A DNA stretch of 64,000 nucleotides, from NCBI RefSeq assembly GCF_048771995.1, contig NC_133024.1, positions 57,866,501 to 57,930,500 of the forward strand. Direction: 5' to 3'. Each line of letters begins with the position of its first letter. Position 1 is the first letter of the stretch. Below are positions 39,345 through 52,900 of the stretch, one piece after another. Source of the stretch: Taeniopygia guttata (taxonomy: Eukaryota > Chordata > Aves > Passeriformes > Estrildidae). The notes under the pieces are model-generated. The model did not search any database. It saw nothing but the letters and a program-made list of their open reading frames with translations, and had not been told where the DNA came from. The position numbers were made by a program, and so were the translations under genes.

Positions 39345-41334
39345 GCTGAGCTCCGTCTCTGAGCCTGCCCACCCTCAGCCAGGGTGGCTTTGTGCTGCTG
39401 GTGCCCACAGCCAGGCTTGGCCAGGGCCTGGCACACCTCACTCTGCCCTGAGTGCCCAGTGTGCCTCCCCTGGCCACCCTCCCCTGGCCTGGCACCGGGG
39501 TTTGTACTGGGGGTGATTCTGCTGCTCCGGCTGTGCCTGGCAGATCTTTTCTGGCTACTTCATCTGCTTTTCTCACCTCCATCCTGATCGCACCTGCTTT
39601 GCTGCTCAAGTCAAGCCAGTTCAGAAAGCTGAGCAGGTTGAAAATGAGGAATTTGTCCTTTTTTTCCCCTGCTTGCTCCCTCTCCTTATGTTTCTTTTGG
39701 AACAGAGGGGACTCTGGTGCCAGATTACACCCAGCTTGTAGGGATCCAGAGCCTCAGGCAAATAGGATGTGGGTCTAGTTTCCAGCCCCACCTGGATTTG
39801 CACAGCTCAGCCTGTCCAAAGAAAAACTGTATGTGATGGGTGAAAAAAACATTTCCTTTTTTTACATTTCTAACTCTCAGTAAATTTACTGCCATGTGTT
39901 TTTTCTTGACTATGATCACACTACAAGTGTAGTAGTAGATCTGTGTTCTGATACACAGAATTTTTCTGCATGCAGTCATGCCAGATGCTCAGACTAAGGA
40001 TGTTATGAGTAATGTTAAAGTATCTGATTTTTAAAAATAGATACTCATTTTCATATGTTTAATTGTCCTGTAAAAAGATGGAGATTAGATGGTCATGAAA
40101 ATGAAGTTATTAAATTTTTATAATTTTTTCCTTGTCTTTGGAAAAAACTCACCATCACTTTCATCCTGAAGAATTGTTGAATCTCTTCTGCAATCTTTCC
40201 ACATACACTTATTTCCCAGAAAACGCAGTTGGCTTGAAAACATTTTATTCAGTGTCAATGCTGTTCACATTGATACAGCAATCTCAAAAACAAAACCGCT
40301 TCTGATTTAGGCAATTTGTTACCTGTTTATTTTGGTGGTGTAAAGCCTGTCTCCTAGAAGAGGAAATCCTTCAGCTGAACAGTTTGCTTTGCAAGCTATT
40401 TTTTTGCAGAGGAATTTGTTTGCTACAAATTGTTGTAAACAATCTGACATGCCTGAGTGAGACATTCATTTGCTCTGATTGAAATCTCATCTGCCTGGAC
40501 TTTCTGGTTTTCTTTCTTTCTGTTTTTTTTGTTGCTTTTTTTTTTTTTTTTAATTTTTGCACTGAAGTTGAATAATAATCCCAAAAATGACTGTGTAGTG
40601 TAACTAGCTGGCTAGTGGGTATGAACACATTACATACAGAAACAGAATTAGACCAAAATCTGCATTACAAGAGGTAATTAAAATAACTACTGCTGATGTG
40701 ACTAATACTATTAAAGCATTAGTGATAGGTCAGGCCCTGCTCCAACTGGCAGCTCTATTCATTCGCCAAAACAGGGCCTTTCCATAAAAACTGATGAGTG
40801 CAAAAGGGCCTTATTAAACTGTGAGAAGAGATGAAAAATACCTTAACACACTTTCAGAGGGGATGAGTGACACACAAAGCTGATGCCTGCATTGCAGTGA
40901 GAGCAGCCACTGGTTAGGCAGACAAAGCCATGTTATTCTTAAGCATTCCACTAATTAAAAATAAATGCATATTAGGAAGCTCTGCAAATCCTACAAACAT
41001 GAAAAAGGAGTGTTTGCTGAATTTTTGAGCAGTGAAATAACACTGCAAGTCCTGGTGAGACAGGGAAAAGCACAGTTGCTGCTTTGATTTCCCTGAGGTA
41101 GTGATGGGCATTAAAGCAGGTGAGAGATGTACAGCCTGGGGAAAATTTTGCCCTGAATTTTTATGATTTAGAAAGACACCGTCAGGTCAAATATGCTCTG
41201 CAATGAAATGTTATTAAAGCCAAAACCCAAACCCTTTCCTTCTAAACTGAAAATTTAACAAAAGTTTCACTCATTTCTTCTCCCTTTCTCTCAAAATCTA
41301 CTGCAGTATCTGTTCCCTGCCACTTGTGACATAG

Positions 41335-41631
41335 CCCAGCTGCAGTGCTGCATCTAGCTCTGGCCCCAGCACAGTAAAGACACGGACCTGTGGGAGTGTG
41401 TCCAGAGGATGGACATAAAGATGGTCAGGGGGCTGGAGCACCCCTCCTGTGAAGACAGCCTGAGAGAGCTGGGGTTGCTCAACCTGGAGAAGAAAAGGCT
41501 GCAGGGACACCTTACAGCACCTTCCTGTACCTAAAGGGGGCTCAGAAATGCTGGAGAGAGACTTTTTACAGGACATGTAGCAATAGGACAAGTGGGAATG
41601 GCCTGATACTGAAAGAGGGCAGGTTTAGAAC
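41335..41631 (+). mobile_element. CR1 LINE fragment (end of ORF2 into 3' UTR)
   Basis: Shows the characteristic CR1 blocks GACACGGACCTG, GGAGCACCCCTCCTGTGAAG, GAGAGAGCTGGGGTTGCTCA and GAGAGAGACTTTTTACAGG. These correspond to the last part of the reverse-transcriptase frame and the start of the 3' UTR. It is truncated at both ends: the usual 3' end of the family is missing after about 41631, where unrelated sequence begins. Confidence 0.9.
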
Positions 41632-41754
41632 TTCCACCCACTCCCACCACCCTCATGGCGAGGCCTGGCCCTGGACATGGCTGAGTCCTACCGGCCGGAG
41701 GAACAAGAACCGAAACACAGCTCCTGAAACAAAGATAAAACCAAACACTACAGA

Positions 41755-41820
41755 AAGGTAACTGTTAATGATGTAACTGTAATGAAAGGTAACTGTAAAT
41801 CATACATGAAGTATGATTTA
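41755..41820. repeat. GTAACTGT direct repeats and a 10-bp hairpin
   Basis: GTAACTG occurs three times within about 40 bases, twice followed by (T)AATGA. This is followed at once by an inverted repeat, TAAATCATAC (41796-41805) and GTATGATTTA (41811-41820), with a five-base spacer. It is simple local repetition with no known family. Confidence 0.7.
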
Positions 41821-42686
41821 GAGGCATAATCAAGCAGAAGATTAAAAACTGGATTTATCATAGTTTTCCCCTTAAATAGTACTAATTTTTTAATGATAGA
41901 GATAACAGTATTTTACTGCATTTATCCATACAAGTCATGTAGAAAGTGTACAGTGCATTTGCTAACTAACTGCAAGAAAAAGGTTCTTTTTTTCTGGACT
42001 GCTGGCAATAAAGGCAGATATGCTAAAGGAATTTCCATGTGACCACACATTTAGTAAGAGCCTTACTAATATTTCAATTCTTTATTGCATTTAGTATCTC
42101 ATAATATGTTTACAGGACCAAGATATTTTTATTTTGAAGCATACTTCCCCTTAGTAGCAGCATCTGTGTGTATGTGTGTACACGTGCATTTGTCCCAACC
42201 AGGGATAACCTTCTTAACCTTCTCCTTCCAATTCCAAACAGGAACTGCATCTTCAATCTCTTTGTTTTCACATATATAGTTATCATAACAATGCTAACAA
42301 AACTTTGAAAAATGTCTTCCGTCCCCTCTTGTCATACAGAGTTTGAAAGCTGACCAGGCTTCAAAACTCATCCTGAACAGGGGACATTTTTGATGCTCTG
42401 GTTAAGATTTTTGCTGCAGGACTGATGGACTAGAGAATGACCACCAAAAGCTGGACCCTTTAAAACACCAATGGTTGTATTTAATGAGACCAAATTAATT
42501 TGCCTCCTCTCTTCCAAAGATACTGTTCAAGGTGCAGCTTGATCAACTGCAGGACTAAGAGAAAAATTTAAAGAATTGCAATTGCTCCTTCAGATTTTTA
42601 TAAGCACTCTTCCTGCTTGAATGTTCTTTATTCAGAATGTTCTTTTATTCAGTTACTCTCTAATTAGTATCAGTTATGATGTACAT

Positions 42687-42696
42687 CCCCCCCCCC
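42687..42696. repeat. C10 homopolymer
   Basis: Ten consecutive C in otherwise AT-rich intergenic DNA. Nothing else distinguishes it. Confidence 0.85.
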
Positions 42697-43754
42697 AGCT
42701 TAATTAAATCATACATTCAATTCATTGAGTATTCCACTGTTCCCAAAGAACTACAAAATAGCTCTTCTTTAGTAGATAAAGAGGAATTATCACCTCATGG
42801 GACAAGCCAAACACCAACTGATTGAATCACAAAGTAAGTCTTTACAATTAACTTGGATATTAAATACAATCTAACACAGATATCTTGCTAAAATACTTTT
42901 CCCTCCTCTTTATAAAAAATAACTTATTTTTTCATGCCTAAATCTCTCCTCCAGTTTAACCTTCAAATGACCCAAGAAAAACAGACTGTGAATGTGCTCT
43001 AGCAAAGCACTACTAATCTTTTTGTCTTCTGATTGAAGAGTCACCCCCACGAGTTGAGGCCATCTCAGGGAGCCTGTGTAACAATGCAGTGGGCACAGCA
43101 TCATCAGCTGTGCAAAGGAGACATGGCCCTTCTTGGAAATGCTGCCTCTTGGGTTCTTAAAAGTGTTTTGACCCTTTCCTCTTACTTTTCATAGGCAGAA
43201 CTGAACCAATGTATTTTTGTTTTCTTTTACTTCTTAACAGCCATTTTCTCTAGCTCTGACAACTCAGAGCACCATGCCTGATCAGATAATGAATGTTTAC
43301 ATGTGATGGCCAGTGTTTCCAAACTGCTCCATTGTTCCCATCAGGGTGAAGCTCTGATGCCCATCAAGACAAGAAAGCAACAGAAGAGGAAGGAAGGATT
43401 TCCTGCCTGGCAAGAGCAGTCCTGTTTAAATCAGAGATAGAGTTAACCACCCATTCAAACCTATGCACGCGAAACACTGACACAGATTGCCTGGATCTGC
43501 CTTGCACAGGATTACCAAATCCCAGTGAACTGTGTTTAATGAAACAGGGTGAGATGATTCTGTAAAGCTGGCAACACGGCAGGCAGAGGAATGATCACAG
43601 ACTGTCCTTTGTTTGTTTGTCCCTCAGGAAAAACATTCATTCTGTCGCCATCCTCTGCCCTGATGCAGCCCTTTGAATGTGCTGAGTTGCTTGAGAGATT
43701 CTGAAGGAAAATTTACAGCCTGGCCGTCATGTAGATTATGGTTGCTTGGCTGAT

Positions 43755-43868
43755 TAAAGAAGGGTATGTATTTTATTAATAATTGTGTTTATACTCAGCT
43801 TTAGGATTTGTACCTCCAGCAGGAGTGGGTTTCCTCTTTGAGTTCACACCTGGTGACACCAGTGATGC
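43755..43868 (-). other. VWA8 3' UTR with poly(A) signal
   Basis: On the - strand the first AATAAA after the VWA8 stop is at 43777-43772 (TTTATT on the + strand), about 92 bases downstream. This predicts a short 3' UTR of roughly 110 bases. Longer forms using more distal signals cannot be excluded. Confidence 0.65.
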
Positions 43869-43977
43869 TTAGGCACTTGACAACATGGTAGATGTGAAGA
43901 TCTGCTGCAAAATCTGAGGGATCTCTTTGGTATCCATGGCAATGAAAGACCGACCTGCTGGCAGTGTCCTCTGCAGC
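43869..43977 (-). CDS. VWA8: VWA8 last coding exon
   Basis: Begins after CTCCTTAG on the - strand. Its first base completes an arginine codon begun in the preceding exon, followed by LQRTLPAGRSFIAMDTKEIP and QILQQIFTSTMLSSA, then TAA at 43871-43869. These are the closing strand and helix of the VWA domain. Confidence 0.96.
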
Positions 43978-46900
43978 CTAAGGAGCAGAATGAGGGACAA
44001 AACACAATTAACACCGCAAATTATCTTTCCTACCACAAGACAGGATTCCTCACATTGCTGTCACCATGCAATTAAAGGTTTGGGAAAGCAACAGAGGGAG
44101 AAATTTTGAGAGCAGGTAGGGCACAGAGTTCCTTTCAGCAACACAAACAAGAGTGTTTCCAGAGATTTCTATCCATGTCCTCTTTCTGAAATGCCAGAAC
44201 TCCATTTGGATCAAGATACCAGTGATTCCATGAGGCATCACCACAACTGGTTCGCTGAGAACAGCTACATATTTACACTGGAAATGAAGATACTTATCCT
44301 AAATTGACTACCATGAACCCACAGCTCTTTCAGTTCAACAAGTCCAATGATTCCAATTGTGCTCTTTGTATTTCTTCTTTGACATCACTGCAGATTACAC
44401 AGAAATGTATTCTTCTGCCAGTATTAACCCAACACATTTTTATTCACAGCTTAACCCATCCTTAAAAGTCAAACTGGATGCATATTACAAATCTCATCTC
44501 CCTCATGCCCAGTTAGCAGCCTTGGGATTTACTTTTTCTCTGCTTTTTATAGGAGATTTTACTCTATACTATTCCTCCAAGCGAGTAAAAGTGAGTAAAC
44601 TCTCACGTTTAAAATTAGTTTAACAGAAAACTGTAACAGAGAATTCCCTTCTCCTTCCCCCACAGCAGTTACAGGAAGGCTTTGTCTAATTCTGCACTTC
44701 CACATACATAGAAATGCATTTCAGTGACAGCACTGTGTGCATTTTCCATACCCAGTGAATTAGGCCATTATAAGAGCTCTTACACAGCAGGACATGGTCA
44801 AAGATTTCTCTTTTCCTTTTTTTAGTTCCTATCAAAAAGTAAAGTGTCTTTCTGTAATTATAATCTTTCAGATTGGATTCTGTTTTGATGATTAACACAA
44901 CTCTGATGTAGACACCTGTGGCCACAACTTATGGTGTCTGTGCAGTTGTATCTTTCAGCCCATTACTGCTTAAAATTATCTACTGACAGCCAACTCCCTT
45001 TCAGATTTCTCTCATTCTCCTCTAGTTGAAGACTCAAACAGAAACAGAAAAGACTCTGTTGATATTTGTGGCTATACCAGCTTTTTGCTGCAGGTATTGG
45101 TCTCAGTGGATGTGGAATCTGAAAGAACACCTGGGACAGAATCTTTTTTTTCCCCCTTGTGCCCAAACATTTTAAAGTGAAACTATGAAGCAGAACCAAA
45201 CCCAGGCATATTGTCTCAGACACTCCAAAGAATTTATGTCTCTAACATAAGGGGTGTATCCGAGTCAAATTTTTGGCTGATTGGAGGACCAATTAAGTCC
45301 ACCATCTTTTGTTTTAATCTCTTCTCTTAGGCCTACATACACTGGAACCATATACTGGCCAATAACAAAGGCACCATATCTCTATTATGATTACATGGTG
45401 ACAATATATATACAGATACAGTGCATGTCTGGCAGCAGGAGAATGGCATCAGCTGCTCCCTTTGGATGCACAGAATGCTCTGAAGTTGTTGGCTATAAGG
45501 GATGTCTGCAGGATCCACAAGCCAGTCTCCTCCCTGACACAACTCAGGAACTATAGCTTCTCCCCAGTACATTAATAATAAAAATAGTAAAAACAAGATG
45601 GGTGAAAACTCAGGTGTAACCCACCAATGTGCACTTGCAGTCCAGAAAGCCAATTGCACCCTGGCTTTCTTCCATCAAAAGCAGTGCAGCCACCAGGGTG
45701 AACAAAGTGATTCTGTCCCTCTACTCCACTCTGGTGAGACCCCACCTGGCGTGCTGTGTACAGCTCTGTGGTCCTCAGCACAGGAAAGACATGGACATGT
45801 TGGAGGGGGTCCAGAGGAGGACCACAAAAATGATCAGCAGGATGGAGCACCTTTGCTATGAAGACAGGTTGAGAGAGTTGGGGTTGTTCAGTCTGGAGAG
45901 GAAAGTCCAATGAGAGCTTATTGAGGCCTTTCAATAAATACAGGGGGCTCATAAGGTCATAGTGAGAGTTTTTACTGGGGCCTGTAATGACAGGATAAGG
46001 TGTAGCAGTTTTAAATTGGAGGAGGGTAGATTTAGACTGGAGTTATGGAAGAAATTATTACAATGAGAGTGATGATGCACTGGCACAGGTCATCCAGAGA
46101 AGTTGTGAAAGATGTCCCTGCTCATGGCAGAGGGTTGGAATGGATGATCTTTAAAGGTCCCTTCCAACCCAAACCATTCTATGATCTTATGATACTATGA
46201 CCAAAATCTCGGTGTAGAACAACAGCATGGGCATCTCACTGCAATAAAAGTATAATTTAGATTTATGCTGAATGAAAGCAAACAGTACTAGGCATAAACC
46301 AAACACACTTACCTGCCTGCCTGGTCTCCCAAGGATCCTATAAATATGGCAAAAGCATTGACTTGAGTGTTGGTGGTCAAAACCTGTGCAAACCTCGATG
46401 GCGGAATTCCGTAACGCTCCAGGTTTGCGTCACTTAAGACGATAACAAAATACTCATCCGCCTCCTCCTTGGCGATTTCCCGAATGGCATGTTCTGTCCC
46501 TTCCAAGGTATGGTCTCCACTCATGCAGAACTGAGCGTGGGCATGCATGGTCTGTGTGCACAGCATAACCACGTGGAAACATGTAAGATGACTTTAGGAA
46601 CAAGCATTCATTTCAGCTAGCGCAGGGGGGAGTAACTATTCAGTACTGCAGTATTAGGGGATCTATCACAAATGCAGACAAGCACTCCAGATAGAAAAGA
46701 AGGTGCAGCTTTTTGTACATAATATGTTGTATTTTAAGACAGGCAGCATTTCTTAAAAACACAGTTGGTCAAACAATCAAAATCCACACAGGGACCTAAT
46801 TAGACTGGGCCTTAGGGAAGGTAAAATACTTCAGTCAGCTGCAGTTTGAGTAGATACATTCCTACGTATTTTAAGAAGAAAATAGGGCTTAGTTTTCTAA

Positions 46901-49900
46901 TGCTATGAACACCTCCTGCACGTTCATAATTTGCACTGGACTTCCAAACCCTAGTAGTGTCTTAGTTATTATCAAAGATCTGATTCCTAACAGTGGCAGT
47001 CACATTTAAAAATGATAAAACATTTTGTTTGAGCTATTAGAAAATATATACACTATATTCAATGATGAAGCGGTTACCTATGTAGAAGGCCAGGAATTTT
47101 AGAAGTTATTAGATCAGGTTCTCCTGATCAAAGGAGCTATTTTAAAAATAGTTTTTGAAGGAAGCTCAGATACATGCTTCAAGCTGCCAACCACGTAAAT
47201 CCTACAATATACTCAATTTTTCTTCATCCTACTATAGAAAAATTTTGGTGAATACACTCACTTTGCCATTGTGATTTAAAATGTTTCCAATTTAGCATTG
47301 ATACATTTTCCAATGCTACTGTGATGCATTACTTCTTGAAGGCACCAGGCTAAATTACTGACCTGGGATCCCTCTACAGTTTTGAAAGAGTCACTTATGC
47401 ACTAATAATATCACATGGTTTAGGCAGAGCTATCTACATCACCGTGTAATCTTTGGAACTTCCCCTATCATTTGATAGGAAGTCAAAATGACACATTTGG
47501 GGCATAGAAGTTCAGAATACAGCATACCCAGCTTCTAGTACTTTGGCACATTTTGTTTTCTGCCATGTCTCTGTAAGGTTCTGTTTAAATTTAAGGAAGT
47601 ACACAGATTTTTCCTTTTTTGTCTTTATTTTACTATCCTCATGTTTTGCATTCTGTGACCTGTCTACAGTTTTATCTTTGCAGTCATAATTACCAGCATC
47701 ACTTTTACCTTAAGAATCTCTAATCTTTGCTTATTGTTCTTGGGAACTTTGTCACACCCAACCAAGGTGATGTTGAAGCCATCTCCTGAATGTCCAACAA
47801 TGTCATACTACAAGAAAAAACATCATCAGTCACCTGTTAGTCCCAAATGGCCCTTGGCTTACAATGACATAAGACAGATCAAAGGCAATTTGCAATTTTC
47901 AATAGAAGACTCCAAGTACTGTTCCCTATTTCTGTTTATGAGCTGTTTAAGGGAACTACTTGCAATTTCTCACTTAATGAAAGCATACAAAAGAATTGCT
48001 AAATAATGAAATTAAGGAACAGTTCCTTATTTCCATGATCTGTTTTCCACATCATCCCACCAGCTGCAGAGTGGAGACATGTAAGATCAGGACCTTGCCC
48101 TCTCACATTGTCCACGTATTTCTTTTAAAGCAGCAATTTTCATCCTTTTGAGTTGGAAAAACAAAAAGCACATTGTTTGAGAGTAGCTCCTATGTTTGAT
48201 GAATCTTTTTGGTGACCTCATTCTGCTCCAAAAAAAAACGTATTACAAATCCCATTTCTTGAAAATCGGCACTCCTTATTTTTGTGCATAACAGATCAAA
48301 GCCATTGTTGAAAGTATGTAGAGAAGTGAATTCCAAGAGCCCCTGTATGTTTTCAAAGGAGATGGTGTGCACATCATTCTCCTGTGAGCTGCTGCAAAAC
48401 TGACATGTAGAACTGCAATAGTTCAAATATCCTGGTGAACAAATAACGCAATATTGCGAAGGCTTCTGTTTCTTGTGAGATCTTCATTGTTGTTACATGA
48501 AAACCAAGACAAGCTGAGTTATGGCAAGGTCCTGACCTGCCCTTTGTGTTGTGGATGTGGCAGTCACTCCAGGGAGAATTCATGAGCAGGACAAAAATGG
48601 ATTTAAGAGCTGTCTACACCAAGCAAGAGAGCAGAGTGTACAGAATCTGAGCCCAGACAGAACTGAGCTGGCAATTCCTCAGCATGAACATGCCTGCATT
48701 TCCCCCTGCCTACCTGGCATAGATCTGCGTTTACTTGACAGGGAGCCTTGATGCAGTATTTGACCTTTCTGTTTTCTTTTTTTCAAGTACTGTTACAGGT
48801 TCCTGCTGGGTTCACCATCCCTAATTCCCACATAATCATTAGGTCAAAGTCAGGTCTATTCCTCAATGTTTTTCTGTCTTTTCTTTCTTATTGAAAGACA
48901 CTTTATTTGGTATAACTCAGGTCCTAGAGAGAGGAGAAATGGCAGTCTTTACAGACAAAGCTCTTTTTGTTTCCACATCACTAATTTGCTTAAAAATGTA
49001 TCAAAAGAAAGCTAGAGCAGCTGGAACAACACTTTTAAAGGTGACACCTTGCTCTGTTAAAGAGCAAATATGCTACATACTGTAGATTATTTCACCAAGT
49101 TCAGAACATTCACCCAAGTTCAGCCCCATGTAAACCAGACTTCTTTTCCCTAGGAAATCTTTATATAATCTAGTCCCCACACAATCCCATTTCTCTCTGT
49201 TCTGTTGGCTTTTCCCATTTCTGGTCTACTCAGCTCTTACATGCCTAGTATTTGCAACCAAGCCTCATGTAAAGCTTTCTGTCTGCCACATGCTTTCTCT
49301 TCAAAACTTATTTCTTATCACTACTAATGCTTCAGACTCTCTTGATGGATATGAAGACATGGCAAATGAAAATATACAAATTTTGAGAATAATGCTGAGG
49401 TTACATTCAGCATACTTCCTAAATAAAACAGGAATATATCCTGTTCAATAAAATCTGAACCATGCACAGGGAATATGTGCATGAGTACTGTTTTAAAAAC
49501 TAGAGACTATTCAAATCAGAGGAACTAAATAAAGCAGAGGTTTAATGGAGCAGAAAATATACAGTGCTCATGGTTCTTATGCAATGTCAGAAATGCCCAC
49601 ACATCTTCAGGGTAGGCTCTTAATTATGAAACCTTGCACATCCTCTGCTGAGCAGTTTTGCATTCGGTATCACTTTTAAATCAATAACCTAACTATGTAA
49701 AGCAAAATGCTGCCATTCTCCTGTATAAAAAGGCTGATCCCTTCGTAGAAGGCTCCCTCCTGGCTTCCTGGATGTCTCCCACTGGCTGTCCTTTGGTCAG
49801 CTCTGCTGTACTGAGTTCATGGGAATAGGACAAACTTTGCTGTTTGGGAATATCATTGCGGTTCTTGACATACACCAGTAACAGACCAAGCTTTCATCTC

Positions 49901-52900
49901 AAACAGTCTGAGTTTAAACTCAGTGTGACAGCCTGTGTAAGGGGAATTGCTGTATCTCCCGATGAAACACTAGATGTTGATCCTACAGCAGGGCCCCCTC
50001 CACATTCCTGCACAAGGCAGGAACGGACAACCTCGTTACAGGCAAGGCGAGGCTGAAATGATCTGAGCAAACTATTGCAGGCACAGAAAGGCATCCACCT
50101 GGGAACATCATGTCCTGTCTGCTCCCTGCTCAGAGAGCTGCTTATTATTCTTTGTCTGTGCCCACGCATGCACCCGATACGATACGTGTGCTTATCTTTA
50201 GCAGATGTTATCAGTTTCCTTGTTTCTTTGCTGTCAGCTTACTATGCTATTTGTGATTTAAAAACATTTGGTGAGGTAGCAGGGAAGAAGTGGCTATTTG
50301 ATTCATCCTGACTGCTGCATTCTGGGTCAACTAGGGCCTCCTGAACAACAGAGTGAGATCCTGCTGCACTGGGGAAAAGAGGAGCTGTGATCAACAGCCC
50401 TTGTGTGCTGGTCCTCATGGTCCTCTGATCCCTCTCGAAGCCAAGTCAAGGACCAGGAGTGGCCAAAATCTAATGAGTGTGTGTTTGCCTTTGGGAAGCT
50501 CAGCTCCCCACACTGTGAGGCTGGATGAGTTCACAGCAGGGGAATGTAGCTGCACTGACTTGGATTGACTTAAATCAACATAAGACTGCAGGCTGGGAGA
50601 TGTTCCCTGGGAGGGGGGATGGGAGCAGGCTCACAGCAAAGGTTCTAGAAGTGACAGAAGAGAGATATTTGCCCAGGGGAATGTATGGAATCTGTCACAA
50701 TTTAGGAAAACAGAGTTTGGGAGAGGAGTAAAAGTGAAGCAAGGAAACTCACTCTGAAATGGCAAGGAATTAAAATCTCTCCTGCAGCAAATTATTACCT
50801 CCTCCTGATCTGTGTTCTAGTAAGTGAACCCTTAGTGATTTCACATTACTTTGGAGCACTCATTGTAAAGTAAAGGTGCAGACAGCTCCTCAGTCCCAGT
50901 CAACTGGGAACCCCAACACATGCAGACACATGCAGACTTTGTCAAAACCAGTTTCCTTCCTTTGCAGTAGCTAAAGGTGAGCACAGAAGAAGGGCCTTTG
51001 AAAAGCAGGGATCCAATCTGATGCTTTCTCCCCATAAATTCCCTAAGGAGGATTTATGTGGATGGAGTTACAAGTGAGAGAAAAGCTGTGATACAATCTT
51101 ACTTGAAACTGACTTTGGTTTTGTTTTACAAAATTGCAAGCAAAGGCTCTCAGGACAAATCCAGCAGCAAAATATATTTGCCATAGTGCAGCTTAATTGA
51201 ATATATTATTGTGATACCCTGGAGTTGTTTTCCAATAGCCTCAGGTATGCTGAGACAAGGACTGCTCTATTCAGGGTACACAACATGTAAACATGTATCT
51301 CAAAATAGCATCATTTTGTTGGTTTCTTTCCATAGGAAAAGGTTAAAACAATCTCTGTTTCACTGCCACATTTTGCACTGAATGGATAGTTGCTGCTGCC
51401 TAAAATGGATAAAATGGAAGACTTTGTCTTCTGCAGCTGCCATGCCAAAAGGTTTCATTTCTAAAGGCATTTAAAAAGCTAAAAGAAGATGTGTGCTGAA
51501 TGTAAAAGGTAGTGTAAATCAGACTCCGCTGGAGGGCTAGATCTTTATAAATTCATCTCTTCTTTGGACAACACTGAACATTCTATTTTTCTGAATTTAT
51601 TTTAAACCTTTTGTTTATTACTTAAAATAAACTATTCTACCAAACATGTGGACAATTTCTTCTTTTCCTGAATTAGCAATGCTGCCTCCACAGTAAATGC
51701 TGCAAACACATAATGCTGGAAGAGGCATATAAAATCGTCACTATTCCCTTACTATAGCTATAAATAACAATTCAGGCTTTTCCTACCAGTTACATAATAT
51801 GCTATTTATTGAGTCACAATATTTTTAAGACTTCATGCCTTAAAAATTGAGGACATGCCTCCTCAATCTGCCATTATGTGTGCAAATCACAGTAATTTGG
51901 GATGATATAAAAACATACAGTTTGTGACAGACATACTACTACCTCAGACAAAAAAGAGAACAAAATGCCCTTCTGTGCATTTTCAAACAATTGGAACCTA
52001 AAATGGGATGTTCAGAAGATGGGTCTCCTGTTTTCCCTGTGAAAGGAATGATCCACTACCTGCACTTATGTGAAATGGAAGTAGGGAGGATGTCTCACAT
52101 GAGCATAAAAAGCTGAAAAATACCTGCTGCACTCGTCTGACTTTATAAAGGTAACTTAATTACCTGCTTGGTGCAATCACACACCCAATACTCAGCTCTT
52201 CTGTATAAGAAGGCAAGAAGAAACTATTTTTTACCTTTACTCAGTGCTGTTAAGATCATCAGAAAATCAACATCATCGCTGATACCAAGGCGTACCACCC
52301 ATGGGGAAAGCTCAGCTGAGTAGGACAAAACAGCCAAAGAAGAGCCCATCTGATTAATTCAAAACTATATGTAGCAGAGAAGTAAAGCACCATCAGAAAA
52401 GTCATCCTGAGCAAAAGCCAGGAATTGCTTTCCAAAGTCTGCACTACAGTTAGATAGCTGAAGAGAACTTAACTATGTAAATCCCCTTTGTTCAACAAGC
52501 TAGATGAACCCCTTGGTTCAACACATGTTTTACAAGATACCCCTCAAATTTGCAGCACATGTTGTTGTGAGCTGTACAGATGGGACTACAACATGAACAG
52601 ATAACAGCAGGCATATCTGAAGACCAAAAAAGTCTATTTTTATAAAACCAGAGAAGAAGAGAATAAGGAAAAGAAAGAGAGAAAAAAGTGATAAACTGCA
52701 GGTATTTAACCAAACACTACACAGTTGTGTGTTGTTCTTTTTCAAATGGTTCCTTTCTTATATATGAGAAATGCATGCTAATTTTTGCAGACATACCAAA
52801 CCTTCAGCTTTGTCCTGAGAAAAATCAGCAGCATCATGCAAAGTGTCAAGAATTGTACAGAATGGAGTCAGTGATACTTTAAAAAAATCACTGCCTCTCC

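Larger units (their letters stand above)
18551..43754. other. Intergenic interval between convergent RGCC and VWA8
   Basis: About 25 kb lie between the two predicted transcript ends. I found two CR1 3' fragments, one solo LTR, a long near-palindrome, homopolymer tracts and small hairpins, listed separately. No coding exon with family resemblance and splice sites could be supported. GC-rich patches near 22.7-23.4 kb and 27.9-29.0 kb produce longer open frames that look like composition effects. Regulatory or non-coding transcripts cannot be excluded from sequence alone. Confidence 0.7.

Noticed and set aside
39345-39780. Open frames just after the solo LTR as possible retroviral genes
   Set aside because: They are GC-rich and proline/leucine-rich, resemble no gag, pol or env segment, and lie outside the flanking GCTGAG repeat.
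41632-41760. GC-rich stretch after the CR1 fragment as part of another LTR
   Set aside because: No terminal TG/CA pair, poly(A) signal or flanking duplication was seen, so no element could be supported.
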